This document shows, one piece after another, positions 9,480 to 19,249 of a DNA stretch of 64,000 nucleotides. A model generated the notes under the pieces. The model had not been told where the DNA came from and made no database searches. It worked only from the letters and a program-made list of their open reading frames with translations. Each line of letters opens with the position of its first letter. Position 1 is the stretch's first letter. Origin of the DNA: Comamonas composti DSM 21721 (GTDB taxonomy: Bacteria; Pseudomonadota; Gammaproteobacteria; Burkholderiales; Burkholderiaceae_C); NCBI RefSeq assembly GCF_000429845.1, contig NZ_KE386971.1:297789-361788 (forward strand), given 5' to 3'. Both the position numbers and the translations under genes were made by a program.

Positions 9480-12400
9480 ATGCATCGCACTATGCCCCCC
9501 CGTTTCCGCAAAAACCTGCTGGCCCTCGCGGTCGGTGCCGCCCTCGGCCCGCAGATGGCCCTGGCCCTTGACCTGGCACAGGCACCGCCGGGCACGACCG
9601 AGCCTTATGTGGCTCCGAACGTCATACTCTCCCTGGACGATTCGACCAGCATGAACGCCACCATGCGCAGCGCCACGGGCGTCGACCTGGGCTGGCGCAC
9701 AAACGTATTGAAAAACGCAGTCATCGACGTATTCAAAGATACCAACCTGCTGCCCGACGGAAAAATCCGTCTGGCTTGGCAAACCATGGGCAACTGCACC
9801 ACGGTCAACAGACAGGCCTGGGCCGTTCCCCTGGATGCGAGCTCCGGCACCAACAAGAATGTCATGCGCGTACTCGAGGGCCAGCATCGCGCAAACTTCT
9901 TGCAGTACATGGGAAACTACACGGCCTGCACCAACACGCCAACACACTTGATGGTCAGGCGCGCCCATGACTACATGACGGCCAAACTCAACGTCAACGG
10001 TCCCTGGGCCTCCGTCCCCGGGGAGAAGGCAAAGCCTTACCTCGGTTGCCGCCGCAATTACCACATTCTGCTGACTGACGGGGGCTGGAACGCCCAGACG
10101 CAAAACACCGACCCCAGGAACTATGACGGCGCCAGGCACGTTCTGCCTGATGGAACCGTGTATGACATCAACAGTCCCCAGACCCGCCTCTATCGCGATA
10201 CCGAAAGCGCAACCACCATTGCAGACTGGGCTTTCTACAGCTGGGCGACTCAGTTGCAAGATCCCAAAAACCTAGAAGGACTCCCTCAGCCTTCGTCGGC
10301 CTACCGCAAAGCCCCGTCTCACGAAACATTCACCAGCAAGGAGACGGGAGCCAAAGTCGAGTTGGAGCGCTACTGGAACCCACGCTACGACCCCGCGACC
10401 TGGCCCCACCTGGTGACCTTTACCATTGGCTTCAGCAACGATGCCCTGCCCAAGAACAACTACACCAGCAGCGGAGTTCGCAAGAGCACGATCACAGCCC
10501 CCTCGTCCATGCTGCCCTATGGCTTTGACGGCAACCTGGCTGATTACGCGAATGGCACCTATGGCTGGCGTGCCGCCGGCAACGACAAGGGCCATGACAT
10601 GTGGCATTCGGCCCTGAATGGCCGGGGTGAGTTCTACGCCGTAGAAAAAGGGGAGGATCTGAAAAAGGCCTTTGAGCAGATCATAGGCACCATCAACCCC
10701 TTGACCGAATCAGATCCCACATCCACGGCCACCAGCGGATCAAACATCACGCGCTCCAGCGTATTCAAGTTCACCAGCGCCTATGAGCCTCAGAATGCCT
10801 GGAAGGGCTTGATCAAGGCCGAGACGGTAGGGACCAACGGTGAGCCAGTGCCAGCCGCCGCATGGGGCGGCAAGAATACGGCCGACAAGCTCGACGCCAT
10901 GGATCTGGGCAAGCGCCTGATTCTCACCTGGAGCGATGTCCGAAGCGGAGACGGCTACAAAGGCGGCGTGCTTTTCAAGTGGGACAGCGCAGAGACGTAT
11001 CTGAGCACGGCCCAGAAGGCCATGCTGGGACTGAACCCCAATGCGCCCGGAGTCACGGTTGCAACCAACGGGGAAAACCGGCTCAACTACCTGCGAGGCG
11101 ACACCAGCCTGGAAGATCGCAGCGCCTCCACCTACAGCAGCTCCAAGCCCTTCAGAAAGCGCAAGAGCCGCCAGGGCGACATCATCAACTCCGTGGTCTG
11201 GTATGCGGGCGCTCCGGTCAGCAATTACGCGCTCAAGGGGTATGCAACGTTTGCCACGAAAGATCCTGCGCGCACGTCCATGATTTATGTGGGCGGCAAC
11301 GACGGCATGCTGCACGGCTTTTCTGCTGCCGATGGCAGTGAAAAAATCGCCTATGTCCCCCGAGGCGTGATCCCCTCTCTGCACAAGCTCACCGATCCTC
11401 AGTACGACGATATGCACCAGCATTTCGTCGACGGCTCGCCCATGACCGGCGATGTAGACCTGGGCACGGGTGTTCAGGCGCCTGACGATCCGCTCTACAG
11501 CAGCTCCTATGCGCCAGACTGGCGCACCATGCTTGTGGGCGCGCTCGGAGCCGGCGGCAAGGGCTACTTCGTGCTGGACGTGACCGACCCGGCCAGCTTC
11601 TCGAAAAACAGCGTCAGGCTGGACCGCACCCGAGGCTCGAGCGAAGCCGCACCGAATTGCGAACAAAACGGTCTGACCTCCACCCAAAAAGCCGCCTGCG
11701 TGAAAGCCGTGGAGGAAGACAGGGACATAGGCCATATCACGGCCCAGCCCGTACTCGACGAAGCCAACCCCATGCGCACCACGCAGATCACGCGCATGAA
11801 CAACAACCGCTGGGCTGCCGTCATGGGCAACGGCTACAACAGCACCAACCAGCGCCCCGTGCTGTTGATCCAGTACCTGGACAACAACGAGCTGCTGCGT
11901 ATTGCGGCCACGAATGATGCGCCGGGCCAGGATCTTGCCGCAGACAACGGCCTGTCTGCACCGCGCCTGGTCGACCTCAACGGAGACGGCCGCCCCGATA
12001 TCGCCTATGCCGGCGACAACCTGGGCAATCTCTGGAAATTCGACCTGACCGACATAGACCACAGCAAGTGGAAGGTAGCCTTTGACGGCAAACCCCTGTT
12101 CACGGCGACAGGGCCGGCCTCGCTGGGCTCGGCACGCAGCCATGCCCAGCCCATTACCGTTGCGCCCACAGTCCGGGCCAATGATCGCTTAATGGTTGTG
12201 GGCACCGGCACCAATACCAAGACCCAATCCGTGGGCGGCATGATGGTGGCTTTTGGAACCGGCCGCAATGTGGACCTGGAGGATCCCAACAGCGTCCGGG
12301 TGCAAACGCTGTATTCCGTGCTGGACAACACCCGCTACGGCCTGGTCAAAACCAGCAAGGGCATGCGCCTTGCGGTCAAGCCTGGAGACAGCGGATGCAC

Positions 12401-12998
12401 GGCCGCCTCGACCACGGCATGCATACCGCAATCCAAGCCCCTGGGCTCAGGGGTTGTCGAGGCCAAGCTGGCCGAACAGAAAATCACCGAGGTCGACAGC
12501 GGCAATTTCGGCACCCTGGGGGCATCCAGCACCGCCAACGCTCTCAAGCCCGCCACCTGGAAGGACTTCAACGGCTGGTACATGGATCTTCCGGCAATTG
12601 GCGAGCGCCTGCTCAAGCCCATGGAGTTCTACGACGGCAGCAACGTCCTGGTGGTCTACTCCCAGGTGCCGGCCAAGGGCTCCAAAGTGGACGTCGACGT
12701 CGAAAGCTGCGAGTCCACCTCCATCGATGAAGAGCGCCAATATCGCACCCTGGTCAACATCATGGACGGCCAGCCTCCGTCGATACAAATCGTGGACAAG
12801 AACAAGGACGGCTTCTACAACGATGCGGATGGCGGCGTTTCCCGGGCCAAGGTCTCCAAGGGCTCGCATACCTTGATCACGCAGCAAAACAGAATCATCG
12901 ACCTCAGCACCAACCCTGGCAAAGACCAGGACAACAAGGAGCTTCTGGCCCGCATGCCCGAGCAATCCTTGCGGCCCAGCTGGCGCCAGGTGCAATGA
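9480..12998 (+). CDS. pilY1: Type IV pilus tip adhesin and biogenesis factor PilY1
   Basis: A 1172-residue exported protein. Residues 1-30 form a signal peptide ending ALA. The following von Willebrand A-like domain begins with a MIDAS-type DDSTS motif at residues 53-57. The C-terminal half is the PilY1 beta-propeller, with [12 protein letters not shown] at about 603 and the calcium-binding loop DLNGDGRPD at about 832-840. A second EF-hand-like loop ([10 protein letters not shown]) lies near 1106. In P. aeruginosa calcium binding by PilY1 controls pilus retraction, and the A domain has been linked to surface sensing. AGGAGGAGG lies just before the ATG. pilX is upstream and a PilE-type pilin is downstream. 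Confidence 0.93.
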   Translation: MHRTMPPRFRKNLLALAVGAALGPQMALALDLAQAPPGTTEPYVAPNVILSLDDSTSMNATMRSATGVDLGWRTNVLKNAVIDVFKDTNLLPDGKIRLAWQTMGNCTTVNRQAWAVPLDASSGTNKNVMRVLEGQHRANFLQYMGNYTACTNTPTHLMVRRAHDYMTAKLNVNGPWASVPGEKAKPYLGCRRNYHILLTDGGWNAQTQNTDPRNYDGARHVLPDGTVYDINSPQTRLYRDTESATTIADWAFYSWATQLQDPKNLEGLPQPSSAYRKAPSHETFTSKETGAKVELERYWNPRYDPATWPHLVTFTIGFSNDALPKNNYTSSGVRKSTITAPSSMLPYGFDGNLADYANGTYGWRAAGNDKGHDMWHSALNGRGEFYAVEKGEDLKKAFEQIIGTINPLTESDPTSTATSGSNITRSSVFKFTSAYEPQNAWKGLIKAETVGTNGEPVPAAAWGGKNTADKLDAMDLGKRLILTWSDVRSGDGYKGGVLFKWDSAETYLSTAQKAMLGLNPNAPGVTVATNGENRLNYLRGDTSLEDRSASTYSSSKPFRKRKSRQGDIINSVVWYAGAPVSNYALKGYATFATKDPARTSMIYVGGNDGMLHGFSAADGSEKIAYVPRGVIPSLHKLTDPQYDDMHQHFVDGSPMTGDVDLGTGVQAPDDPLYSSSYAPDWRTMLVGALGAGGKGYFVLDVTDPASFSKNSVRLDRTRGSSEAAPNCEQNGLTSTQKAACVKAVEEDRDIGHITAQPVLDEANPMRTTQITRMNNNRWAAVMGNGYNSTNQRPVLLIQYLDNNELLRIAATNDAPGQDLAADNGLSAPRLVDLNGDGRPDIAYAGDNLGNLWKFDLTDIDHSKWKVAFDGKPLFTATGPASLGSARSHAQPITVAPTVRANDRLMVVGTGTNTKTQSVGGMMVAFGTGRNVDLEDPNSVRVQTLYSVLDNTRYGLVKTSKGMRLAVKPGDSGCTAASTTACIPQSKPLGSGVVEAKLAEQKITEVDSGNFGTLGASSTANALKPATWKDFNGWYMDLPAIGERLLKPMEFYDGSNVLVVYSQVPAKGSKVDVDVESCESTSIDEERQYRTLVNIMDGQPPSIQIVDKNKDGFYNDADGGVSRAKVSKGSHTLITQQNRIIDLSTNPGKDQDNKELLARMPEQSLRPSWRQVQ

Positions 12999-13024
12999 CG
13001 CACAGAAAAAGGAAAAGGAACGCC

Positions 13025-13462
13025 ATGAAATACAAGAATCAAGGCTTTACGCTGATCGAGCTCATGATTGTTGTCGCCGTGGTCGGCATTCTGTCGGCCA
13101 TCGCCTATCCCAGCTATACCGAGTACATACGCCGCGGCCACCGCGCAGATGCACGCGCCGGCCTGCTACAGGCCCAGCTATGGATGGAGCGCGCCGCAAC
13201 CGCCATGGGAACCTACCCCACGAATGCGGACAAGACCAAGGTTCTGCCGGATGCACTTTCCTGGAAAAACAACTCATCCAAACGCTACGAGATCGGACTC
13301 AAGGCGAGCACGGACAAAAGCTTCACGCTGATTGCAAAGCGCAAAAGCCCCGGGCCCCAGGCCGGCGACAAGTGCGGTGACTTAACCCTGTCCCATACAG
13401 GAGACCAAGGAGCAGACAACCTTGCATCAGGGGCATCTGCATCCGACTGCTGGAGCAGGTAA
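13025..13462 (+). CDS. pilE: Type IV minor pilin, PilE type
   Basis: A canonical prepilin: a seven-residue leader ending QG, then [20 protein letters not shown] and [20 protein letters not shown], the PilE minor-pilin signature. The 145-residue product ends with two cysteines (KCGDLTL and SDCWSR) that likely make the D-loop disulfide. AAGGA boxes precede the ATG. It is the last gene of the minor-pilin operon. It could also be named pilE-like, because in Pseudomonas pilE is a minor pilin whereas in Neisseria pilE is the major one; the operon favours the minor-pilin meaning. Confidence 0.88.
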   Translation: MKYKNQGFTLIELMIVVAVVGILSAIAYPSYTEYIRRGHRADARAGLLQAQLWMERAATAMGTYPTNADKTKVLPDALSWKNNSSKRYEIGLKASTDKSFTLIAKRKSPGPQAGDKCGDLTLSHTGDQGADNLASGASASDCWSR

Positions 13463-13492
13463 AAGCACGCCCCCTGCATTACCATCGCCGGC

Positions 13493-14602
13493 ATGACCAA
13501 CCATGCCAGCCATATGCATCAGGCGCTTGAGCAGGCCGCTCAAGCGCTTTTTCTTTCCTCGCCCAATCCTCGCGTGGGCTGCGTTCTCGTGGCACCGGAT
13601 GGCCGCACCATAGGCCAGGGCTTCACCCAGCAGGCCGGGGGCGCGCATGCCGAGGTCATGGCACTGCGCGATGCGGCCGCTCATGGGCAGGATGTGCGTG
13701 GCGCCACGGCTTATGTGACGCTGGAACCCTGCTCCCACCACGGCCGCACCGGGCCCTGCTGCGACGCCTTGATTACGGCCGGCATTGCACGCGTGGTGGC
13801 CGCTCTGCCCGACCCCAACCCCGAGGTCGCAGGCCGGGGCTTTGCACGCCTGCGGGCGGCCGGAGTCGAGGTGGAAACCGGTCCTGGAGCCGCCGAGTCG
13901 CGCGAGCTGAACATCGGCTTTTTCAGCCGCATGCTGCGCGGCACGCCCTGGGTACGCATGAAGGCGGCCAGCTCTCTGGACGGCGCCACGGCCCTGCACA
14001 ATGGTGCCAGCCAGTGGATCACCGGCCCCGAGGCCCGCGCCGACGGCCATGCCTGGCGTGCGCGCGCCTGCACCCTGCTCACCGGCATAGGCACGGTGCT
14101 CGCCGACAACCCGCGCCTCAATGTGCGCGAAGTCAACACACCGCGCCAGCCGCGCGTGGCCGTGGTCGACAGCAAGCTGGAGATCCCACTGGATGCTCAT
14201 GTTTTAAAAGCGCCTAGCGCTTGCCTTATCTACACTACAAGCACAAACAAGGCCAAGATCGAGGAGCTGCAAGCGCTAGGCGCTACGGTTATTGATATGC
14301 CCAATACCCAAGCCAAGGTCGATCTTGCAGCCATGATGCGCGACCTGGCCGGGCGGGGCACGAACGAGCTGCACGTCGAGGCCGGCTTCAAGCTCAATGG
14401 CTCGCTGGTTCGCGAAGGCCTGGTGGACGAGCTCTTGCTCTATCTGGCTCCCAGGCTTCTGGGCACGGGCGCCATGGGCCTTGCCAACTTCGGCCCGCTG
14501 GACAGCCTGTCCCAGGGCCTTTGCCTGGAGCTGGCCGAGGTGCAGCAACTGGGGCCTGATCTGCGGCTGCGCGCGCGCATCAAAGAGCGGGCCGACTTTT
14601 AA
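13493..14602 (+). CDS. ribD: Bifunctional riboflavin deaminase/reductase RibD
   Basis: RibD carries out the second and third steps of riboflavin synthesis: deamination and then NADPH-dependent reduction of the pyrimidine intermediate. The deaminase half shows the zinc site HAE (residues 52-54) and PCSHHGRTGPC (Cys 80 and 89). The reductase half has MKAASSLDGATAL and ends with HVEAGFKLNGSL and APRLLG. Length (369 aa) is normal. Two oddities: an intrinsic-terminator-like hairpin occupies codons 11-20, and a perfect 16-bp inverted repeat lies inside the reductase domain in AT-richer sequence. No FMN riboswitch is visible; the gene starts only 30 bases after pilE. Confidence 0.95.
   Translation: MTNHASHMHQALEQAAQALFLSSPNPRVGCVLVAPDGRTIGQGFTQQAGGAHAEVMALRDAAAHGQDVRGATAYVTLEPCSHHGRTGPCCDALITAGIARVVAALPDPNPEVAGRGFARLRAAGVEVETGPGAAESRELNIGFFSRMLRGTPWVRMKAASSLDGATALHNGASQWITGPEARADGHAWRARACTLLTGIGTVLADNPRLNVREVNTPRQPRVAVVDSKLEIPLDAHVLKAPSACLIYTTSTNKAKIEELQALGATVIDMPNTQAKVDLAAMMRDLAGRGTNELHVEAGFKLNGSLVREGLVDELLLYLAPRLLGTGAMGLANFGPLDSLSQGLCLELAEVQQLGPDLRLRARIKERADF
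13523..13552 (+). terminator. Intrinsic-terminator-like hairpin inside the ribD 5' coding region
   Basis: GCGCTTGAGC and GCTCAAGCGC (13523-13532 and 13538-13547) form a perfect 10-bp stem with a 5-base loop, followed by TTTTT at 13548-13552. By shape it is a strong rho-independent terminator. It would end the pilin operon 60-90 bases after pilE, but it lies downstream of the ribD start codon and is translated as part of RibD. Confidence 0.6.
14209..14284. repeat. Perfect inverted repeat within ribD, related to the dispersed AGCGCTTGC family
   Basis: Positions 14209-14224 and 14269-14284 are exact reverse complements over 16 bases (AGCGCCTAGCGCTTGC and its complement) around a 44-base spacer. 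The core TAGCGCTTGC matches intergenic repeats at 28181 and 38452. The segment is AT-richer than the rest of ribD, yet the frame stays open. Confidence 0.75.
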
Positions 14603-14613
14603 GCCTGCATGCC

Positions 14614-16335
14614 ATGGCGCACAACAGCTCTCGCCCGCACTCTTCCAAGGCCCTGGATTCTTGCGTCCGGGCGCTGGCGCCCCTGCTTTTCATGGCCCTG
14701 CTGCTTGCCGGCTGCGCCAGCCAGTTGCCAGTCCATGTGGAGCGCCCCGTCTCCACCGCCCTGGCCCAGCCGCAAGATACGGCCCTGGGCCAGTTGATCG
14801 AGCGACAGCGCCCGGCCCGCGTCAAGCCTCAGGCCTCGGCGTTTCACCTGCTGGCCGGCGCCCAGAGCGCCTATGGCGCCCGCCTGGCGCTGGCCGAATC
14901 AGCCCAGCACACCCTGGATCTGCAGTACTACGCCATCCATGCCGACCAGAGCAGCCAGCGCCTGCTGCGCAGCCTGGTCTCTGCAGCCCGGCGCGGTGTG
15001 CGCGTGCGCGTTCTGCTCGACGACTTCCACAGCACCGGCGCCGATGCCCAAGTCATGCGCCTGGCCTTCGTGCCCGGCATAGAGATGCGCATGTTCAACC
15101 CGCTGGCCGGCGCGCGCAGCTCGCCCCTGGGTCGCGCCTATACCGTGCTCACCGACTTCCAGCGCGCCCAGCAGCGCATGCACAACAAGCTGTTTGCGGC
15201 CGACAACGTCATGGCCGTGGTCGGCGGGCGCAACCTGGGCGATGCCTATTTCGATGCCGACATCAACGGCAACTTCGTGGACCTCGATGTGCTCGCCGCC
15301 GGCCCTGTGGTCAAAGAGCTGTCGCGCAGCTTTGACAGCTACTGGAACAATGCCCGGGCCTACCCCGTACAGTCCCTGATCGGACTTGACGAGCTGCGGC
15401 AGCTGCGCGCGCGGTATGCGCAGGACGATGAGCAGACCTCGCAAGAGCTGTCCGACGCCGCTCGGGCACAGCCCGCGCCCGGAATCTGGGATCAGCGCCC
15501 CTTGAAGCTCGATGCCACGCCATGGGTCTGGGCTTCGGCCGTGGTACTTGCGGACCGTCCCGCCAAGATCGCGTCCGAGCATGAAGACGCTCTGGAGCAG
15601 CCACCCCCTGCCCACCCTGCCCCTCAAAGCCAGGGGCAAAACCTGCGATTGCGCGAGCAGTCGGCCCCGGCCCTGCAGGCCGCCACCGTGGTGGACGGCC
15701 TGCTTGCGCTCGTGCGCTCCGCGCGCCGCGAGCTGCTCGTGGTCTCGCCCTACTTCGTTCCCGGGCCCGACATGATGCAGGCCTTTGCCGAGGCGCGCTC
15801 ACGCGGCGTCAGCGTGCGTGTGCTGACCAACTCCCTGGCCTCCAACGATGCGCCCCTGGCCCATGCCGGCTATGCGCGCCACCGCAAGCAATTGCTGGAG
15901 ATGGGCGTGGAGCTCCATGAACTGCTGAGCCAGCCCGCGAACCTGCGCTCGGCGCTCAGGGCCGGCCGCAGCGCCTGGGGCAGCTCCGGCACCTCGGGCG
16001 CATCGCGCGCCATGCTGCACACCAAGCTGCTGGTCATCGACAACCACCTGGTCGTGATCGGCTCCATGAATCTGGACCTGCGCTCCCAGCTGCAGAACAC
16101 CGAGCTGGCCTTGCTCATCGCCAGCCGCAGCCTGGCCGGACTGGCCACGCACAGCATAGATGCCAGCCTCGCCTATGGCAGCTGGCACCTGCAGCTGGGC
16201 CCCGAGCAGCAGCTGACATGGCGGGCCCCCAGGGACAGCGAGCGCGATGACGAACACAGCGAGCCCGATGCCAGCTGGGGCCTGCGCCTGCTGCTTAGGC
16301 TCATAGGCCCGCTGGCACCTGATGAGCTGCTTTGA
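14614..16335 (+). CDS. Phospholipase D-family lipoprotein, cardiolipin synthase ClsC-like
   Basis: The 573-residue product has an N-terminal hydrophobic segment and a lipobox ending at Cys 34 (LLAGC), so it is probably a lipoprotein. Two HKD catalytic motifs are present, HxKxxxxD at residues 190-197 and 469-476, each followed by the GG/GS-x-N segment (GGRNLGD and GSMNLDLRS). This arrangement is that of the ClsC-type cardiolipin synthases and related phospholipase D enzymes, which exchange phosphatidyl groups. The middle region (about 290-350) is variable. It starts 11 bases after ribD and abuts the convergent dusC with no base between the two stop codons. Substrate is inferred only. Confidence 0.82.
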   Translation: MAHNSSRPHSSKALDSCVRALAPLLFMALLLAGCASQLPVHVERPVSTALAQPQDTALGQLIERQRPARVKPQASAFHLLAGAQSAYGARLALAESAQHTLDLQYYAIHADQSSQRLLRSLVSAARRGVRVRVLLDDFHSTGADAQVMRLAFVPGIEMRMFNPLAGARSSPLGRAYTVLTDFQRAQQRMHNKLFAADNVMAVVGGRNLGDAYFDADINGNFVDLDVLAAGPVVKELSRSFDSYWNNARAYPVQSLIGLDELRQLRARYAQDDEQTSQELSDAARAQPAPGIWDQRPLKLDATPWVWASAVVLADRPAKIASEHEDALEQPPPAHPAPQSQGQNLRLREQSAPALQAATVVDGLLALVRSARRELLVVSPYFVPGPDMMQAFAEARSRGVSVRVLTNSLASNDAPLAHAGYARHRKQLLEMGVELHELLSQPANLRSALRAGRSAWGSSGTSGASRAMLHTKLLVIDNHLVVIGSMNLDLRSQLQNTELALLIASRSLAGLATHSIDASLAYGSWHLQLGPEQQLTWRAPRDSERDDEHSEPDASWGLRLLLRLIGPLAPDELL

Positions 16336-17313
16336 TCAGCCCGGCTGCGCCTCGTCGGCGGCACGCCGCACCAGCGCCTGAATCCATAACGTGATCTCGC
16401 GCTGGTCGGTCTGGGTGCGCAGCTCCTGATAGGCCTGTTCGCCTTCGGGAAAGCGCCGGCGCAGCAGGTTCAGCCACTGCTTGAGGCGCCCGGCCCTCTG
16501 GCGCGGCTCCAGGCCCTCGCAGACCATGTGCCAAAAGCGCTCCAGCTGCGGCGTCAAGTCCTGCCAGCTCAAGGGCTTGATGGCTGCCGCACCCACGGCA
16601 GCGCGAATGTCCAGCGCCAGCCCCGGATCGGCCACGATGCCACGGCCCAGCATCAAGTCCATGCAGCCCGACTCGGCCTGGCAGCGCAAGGCATCCGCCA
16701 CGCTCCAGATCTCGCCGTTGGCGATCACGGGCACGGCCACGGCTTCGCGTATGCGCGCAATCCTGTCCCAGTAGGCGGGCGGCCTGTAACCATCGAGCTT
16801 GGTGCGACCATGGACCACGATTTCGCAGGCTCCGCCATCGGCCATGGCCTGGGCGCAATCGAGCATCAGGCTGCTGTCGTTGAAACCCAGACGCATCTTG
16901 GCCGAGACCGGCATGGGCGCCGGCACGGCCGCACGCACGGCCGCAACCACGCGCGCAATCTGCTCAGGCTCCTGCAGCAGGGCCGCGCCACCGCCATGAC
17001 GATTCACGACCTTGGCCGGACAGCCGAAGTTGAGGTCTATGCCCTCGGGCCCCAGGCGTGCAAGACTGGCCGCGTTCTCGGCCATGCTCTGCGGATCGGA
17101 GCCCAGCAACTGGGCGCGCACAGGCACGCCGGCCAGCGTACGGCTGCCATTGCGCAGCTCGGGCATGGTGCGCAGAAACACCTTGTCCGGCAAAAGACTG
17201 CCGGTGACGCGAATGAACTCGGACACGCAGCGATCGGCCCCGCCCACACGGGTGAGCACGTCGCGCAGCACAAAGTCCAGCAAGCCCTCCATGGGGGCCA
17301 ACAGCAGTTTCAT
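16336..17313 (-). CDS. dusC: tRNA-dihydrouridine(16) synthase DusC
   Basis: A flavoenzyme that reduces uridine to dihydrouridine in the tRNA D-loop. The 325-residue product shows the Dus features: APMEGLLD at the N-terminus for FMN binding, the catalytic Cys 98 in NFGCPAKVVNRHGGG, KMRLGF and HGRTK. The EGLLD and C-terminal WLNLLRR segments fit the DusC branch. I chose the Met of MKLLLAPME, which is where the homologous part begins, rather than the upstream Met 33 bases earlier. It converges on the phospholipase D gene, with directly abutting stops. Confidence 0.9.
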   Translation of the reverse strand: MKLLLAPMEGLLDFVLRDVLTRVGGADRCVSEFIRVTGSLLPDKVFLRTMPELRNGSRTLAGVPVRAQLLGSDPQSMAENAASLARLGPEGIDLNFGCPAKVVNRHGGGAALLQEPEQIARVVAAVRAAVPAPMPVSAKMRLGFNDSSLMLDCAQAMADGGACEIVVHGRTKLDGYRPPAYWDRIARIREAVAVPVIANGEIWSVADALRCQAESGCMDLMLGRGIVADPGLALDIRAAVGAAAIKPLSWQDLTPQLERFWHMVCEGLEPRQRAGRLKQWLNLLRRRFPEGEQAYQELRTQTDQREITLWIQALVRRAADEAQPG

Positions 17314-17459
17314 GGTCGAGAATCTGCGGGCAGCCCCGCGCGTCATTTTTCCAAGCCGGCATTGTGCACTCGCCCATACCCGAACCGGAGACTCGCCTGT
17401 TCATGACCTCGTCATATTTGTTACATCCAATGACGATTGCTTGAACTTCACGCCACGCC

Positions 17460-17978
17460 ATGCAGCTGCAAAAAACCGCCAAAGCCCAAGAGGAGCTGCT
17501 GCCCGGCAAACGCAGCCTGCCGCTGCGCCAGCGCTCGCTGCTGCTCATGGTCGAGAGCCACGACCTCGCGGACTTGCGCGACATCTTCGGTCAGGAGATG
17601 GAGGCACTGCTGGAGCAGCTCATGGAGCACGGCTATCTCAGGCCCCAGCGACCGGACGTCCCGGTCAAGCCCAGATCCGGCCAAAGCGGCAGAACGGCCC
17701 ACCCGGCGCTCAGCCTGGACAGGCCCGAGCCTGCCCCTGCTGCAAGTGTCAATCTCGCCAGCACGCGCATGTATTTGTTCGACATGTGCGAACGCCTGTT
17801 TGCCAACCGCCATGAGGACAAGGCCCAGGCCATGCGCGAGATGCTGCGCCAGGCCCGTGATCTGTCCAGCCTGCAGGCCGCAGCCCGGGTGTTTCTGCAT
17901 GCCGTGCGCGAGCATGCGGGCGAGGAAAGGGCCGCCGGCATACGCCAGCGACTGAGCCTGCTGCTGGCTCAGGCCTGA
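17460..17978 (+). CDS. Unknown protein with two small helical domains
   Basis: A 172-residue predicted cytoplasmic protein without signal or membrane segment. The N-terminal 60 residues (LPLRQRSLLLMVES, DLRDIFGQEMEALLEQLMEHGYL) look like a small winged-helix or effector-binding fold seen in many uncharacterised betaproteobacterial proteins. A Pro/Ala-rich linker (about 70-95) leads to a helical C-terminal part with many Arg and Glu. It is divergent from dusC across about 146 bases and overlaps the convergent methyltransferase by 10 bases. I cannot assign a function. Confidence 0.6.
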   Translation: MQLQKTAKAQEELLPGKRSLPLRQRSLLLMVESHDLADLRDIFGQEMEALLEQLMEHGYLRPQRPDVPVKPRSGQSGRTAHPALSLDRPEPAPAASVNLASTRMYLFDMCERLFANRHEDKAQAMREMLRQARDLSSLQAAARVFLHAVREHAGEERAAGIRQRLSLLLAQA

Positions 17979-19186
17979 GCGGACTGGGCCAACCCCAGGC
18001 GCCAGAGCGAAGTCAGCTCGGCGGCCCGCGCCTTGTGCAGCGGATCGCTCTCATCTGCAGCCTTGCCATGGCGCGGACGGATATCGTCGCGCCCCAGAAC
18101 CTGCAGGCCGGCATCGCTGATCCAGCCCAGCAGCTCCTCGCGCGTGCGCAGGCACAGATGCTCGGCCAGGTCGGACACGATCAGCCAGGCCTGGCCGTCG
18201 GGCAGCAAATGCGTGCCAAGGCCTTGCAGAAAGCCGCGCAGCATGCGGCTACCCTCGTCATACACCGCCTGCTCCAGCCTGGAGCCGGGCTTGCCCGGCA
18301 GCCATGGCGGATTGCAGACGATGAGGGCAGCGCGGCCCTCGGGAAACAAATCGGTCTTGAGCAGGCTGGCGCGCTCGCCCAGCCCCAGGCGCTGCAGATT
18401 GTCCTCGGCGCAGGCCAGGGCCTGATCGCTGAGGTCCGTGGCCACCACCCTGGGCACACCACGCCTGAGCAGCAGCGCTGTGAGCACTCCCGTGCCCACG
18501 CCTATGTCCCAGACCCGGGCCTGGCCCTGATCAGCCTCCAAGAGTGCGGCACGGGGCAAAGCGGCCCGCGCCACCAGCTCCAGATACTCGCCTCGCACCG
18601 GAGAGAACACGCCGTAATGCGGATGAATGCGCATGGCAGGCAGATCCGGCAGACTGAGCTCCACGCCCTTTTTGCGCCACTCGCTGGCTCCAAGGGCGCC
18701 CAGCAGATCGCGCAAGGACATGACGACCGGCTTGCCCGGCAAGACACCAAAGGCCTGCTGGCAGGCCTGGCTCCAGTCGGGCGCACGGCGCAGACTGCAA
18801 TGCCAATGCTGATCGAGCTCGATCAGCAGGCTGCCCAGCAGGCGCGCGCGCTGGGCCTGAGCCTGGCGGTAAAGGTGAAAACCGTGGGGAAACTGCAGAC
18901 TCTGCCCGGCCTTGCTGCGGCGCTTGGACGCCGTGCTCTGGCGCTTTTCCCAGCGCCGCCCCAGGGCCAGCAGCAGTTGGCGCGCATTCTGAAAATCGCC
19001 GCGCCAAAGAAGCGCCGTGCCTTCGCTGGCCAGACGAAAAGCCTGGTCGGCGGACAGGCTGTCATCCACCACCTCGACCCGACGCGGCAGGCCCGCATCG
19101 GCACGCCACAGCGCACTGCGCGGCGCATCGCCTTCCTGCCAGCACAGCTCGGCCCAGGCCGAAGAAGAAGAGCAAGACATCTGCAT
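17969..19186 (-). CDS. Class I SAM-dependent methyltransferase, RsmC/HemK-like
   Basis: The C-terminal half is a small-domain methyltransferase with the SAM-binding motif VWDIGVGTGVLTALLL and the NPPW catalytic motif, which in this superfamily contacts an amino group of glutamine, guanine or adenine. The N-terminal 180 residues form a separate substrate-recognition part without clear motifs. That layout resembles RsmC/RlmG rRNA guanine methyltransferases and the PrmB/PrmC group, but the target cannot be decided. The start is uncertain: I use the ATG at 19186; a TTG at 19222 would add 12 residues. No strong ribosome binding site is seen at either. Confidence 0.75.
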   Translation of the reverse strand: MQMSCSSSSAWAELCWQEGDAPRSALWRADAGLPRRVEVVDDSLSADQAFRLASEGTALLWRGDFQNARQLLLALGRRWEKRQSTASKRRSKAGQSLQFPHGFHLYRQAQAQRARLLGSLLIELDQHWHCSLRRAPDWSQACQQAFGVLPGKPVVMSLRDLLGALGASEWRKKGVELSLPDLPAMRIHPHYGVFSPVRGEYLELVARAALPRAALLEADQGQARVWDIGVGTGVLTALLLRRGVPRVVATDLSDQALACAEDNLQRLGLGERASLLKTDLFPEGRAALIVCNPPWLPGKPGSRLEQAVYDEGSRMLRGFLQGLGTHLLPDGQAWLIVSDLAEHLCLRTREELLGWISDAGLQVLGRDDIRPRHGKAADESDPLHKARAAELTSLWRLGLAQSAQA

Positions 19187-19249
19187 AGAAAAAGCCCAGG
19201 TAAGCCAGCGAGCAATCAGCAAGCCATGGAGTTGATCACACCGATTGCA

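Noticed and set aside
13493..13700. FMN riboswitch before ribD
   Set aside because: Only 30 bases separate pilE and ribD and none of the conserved RFN-element helices is present.
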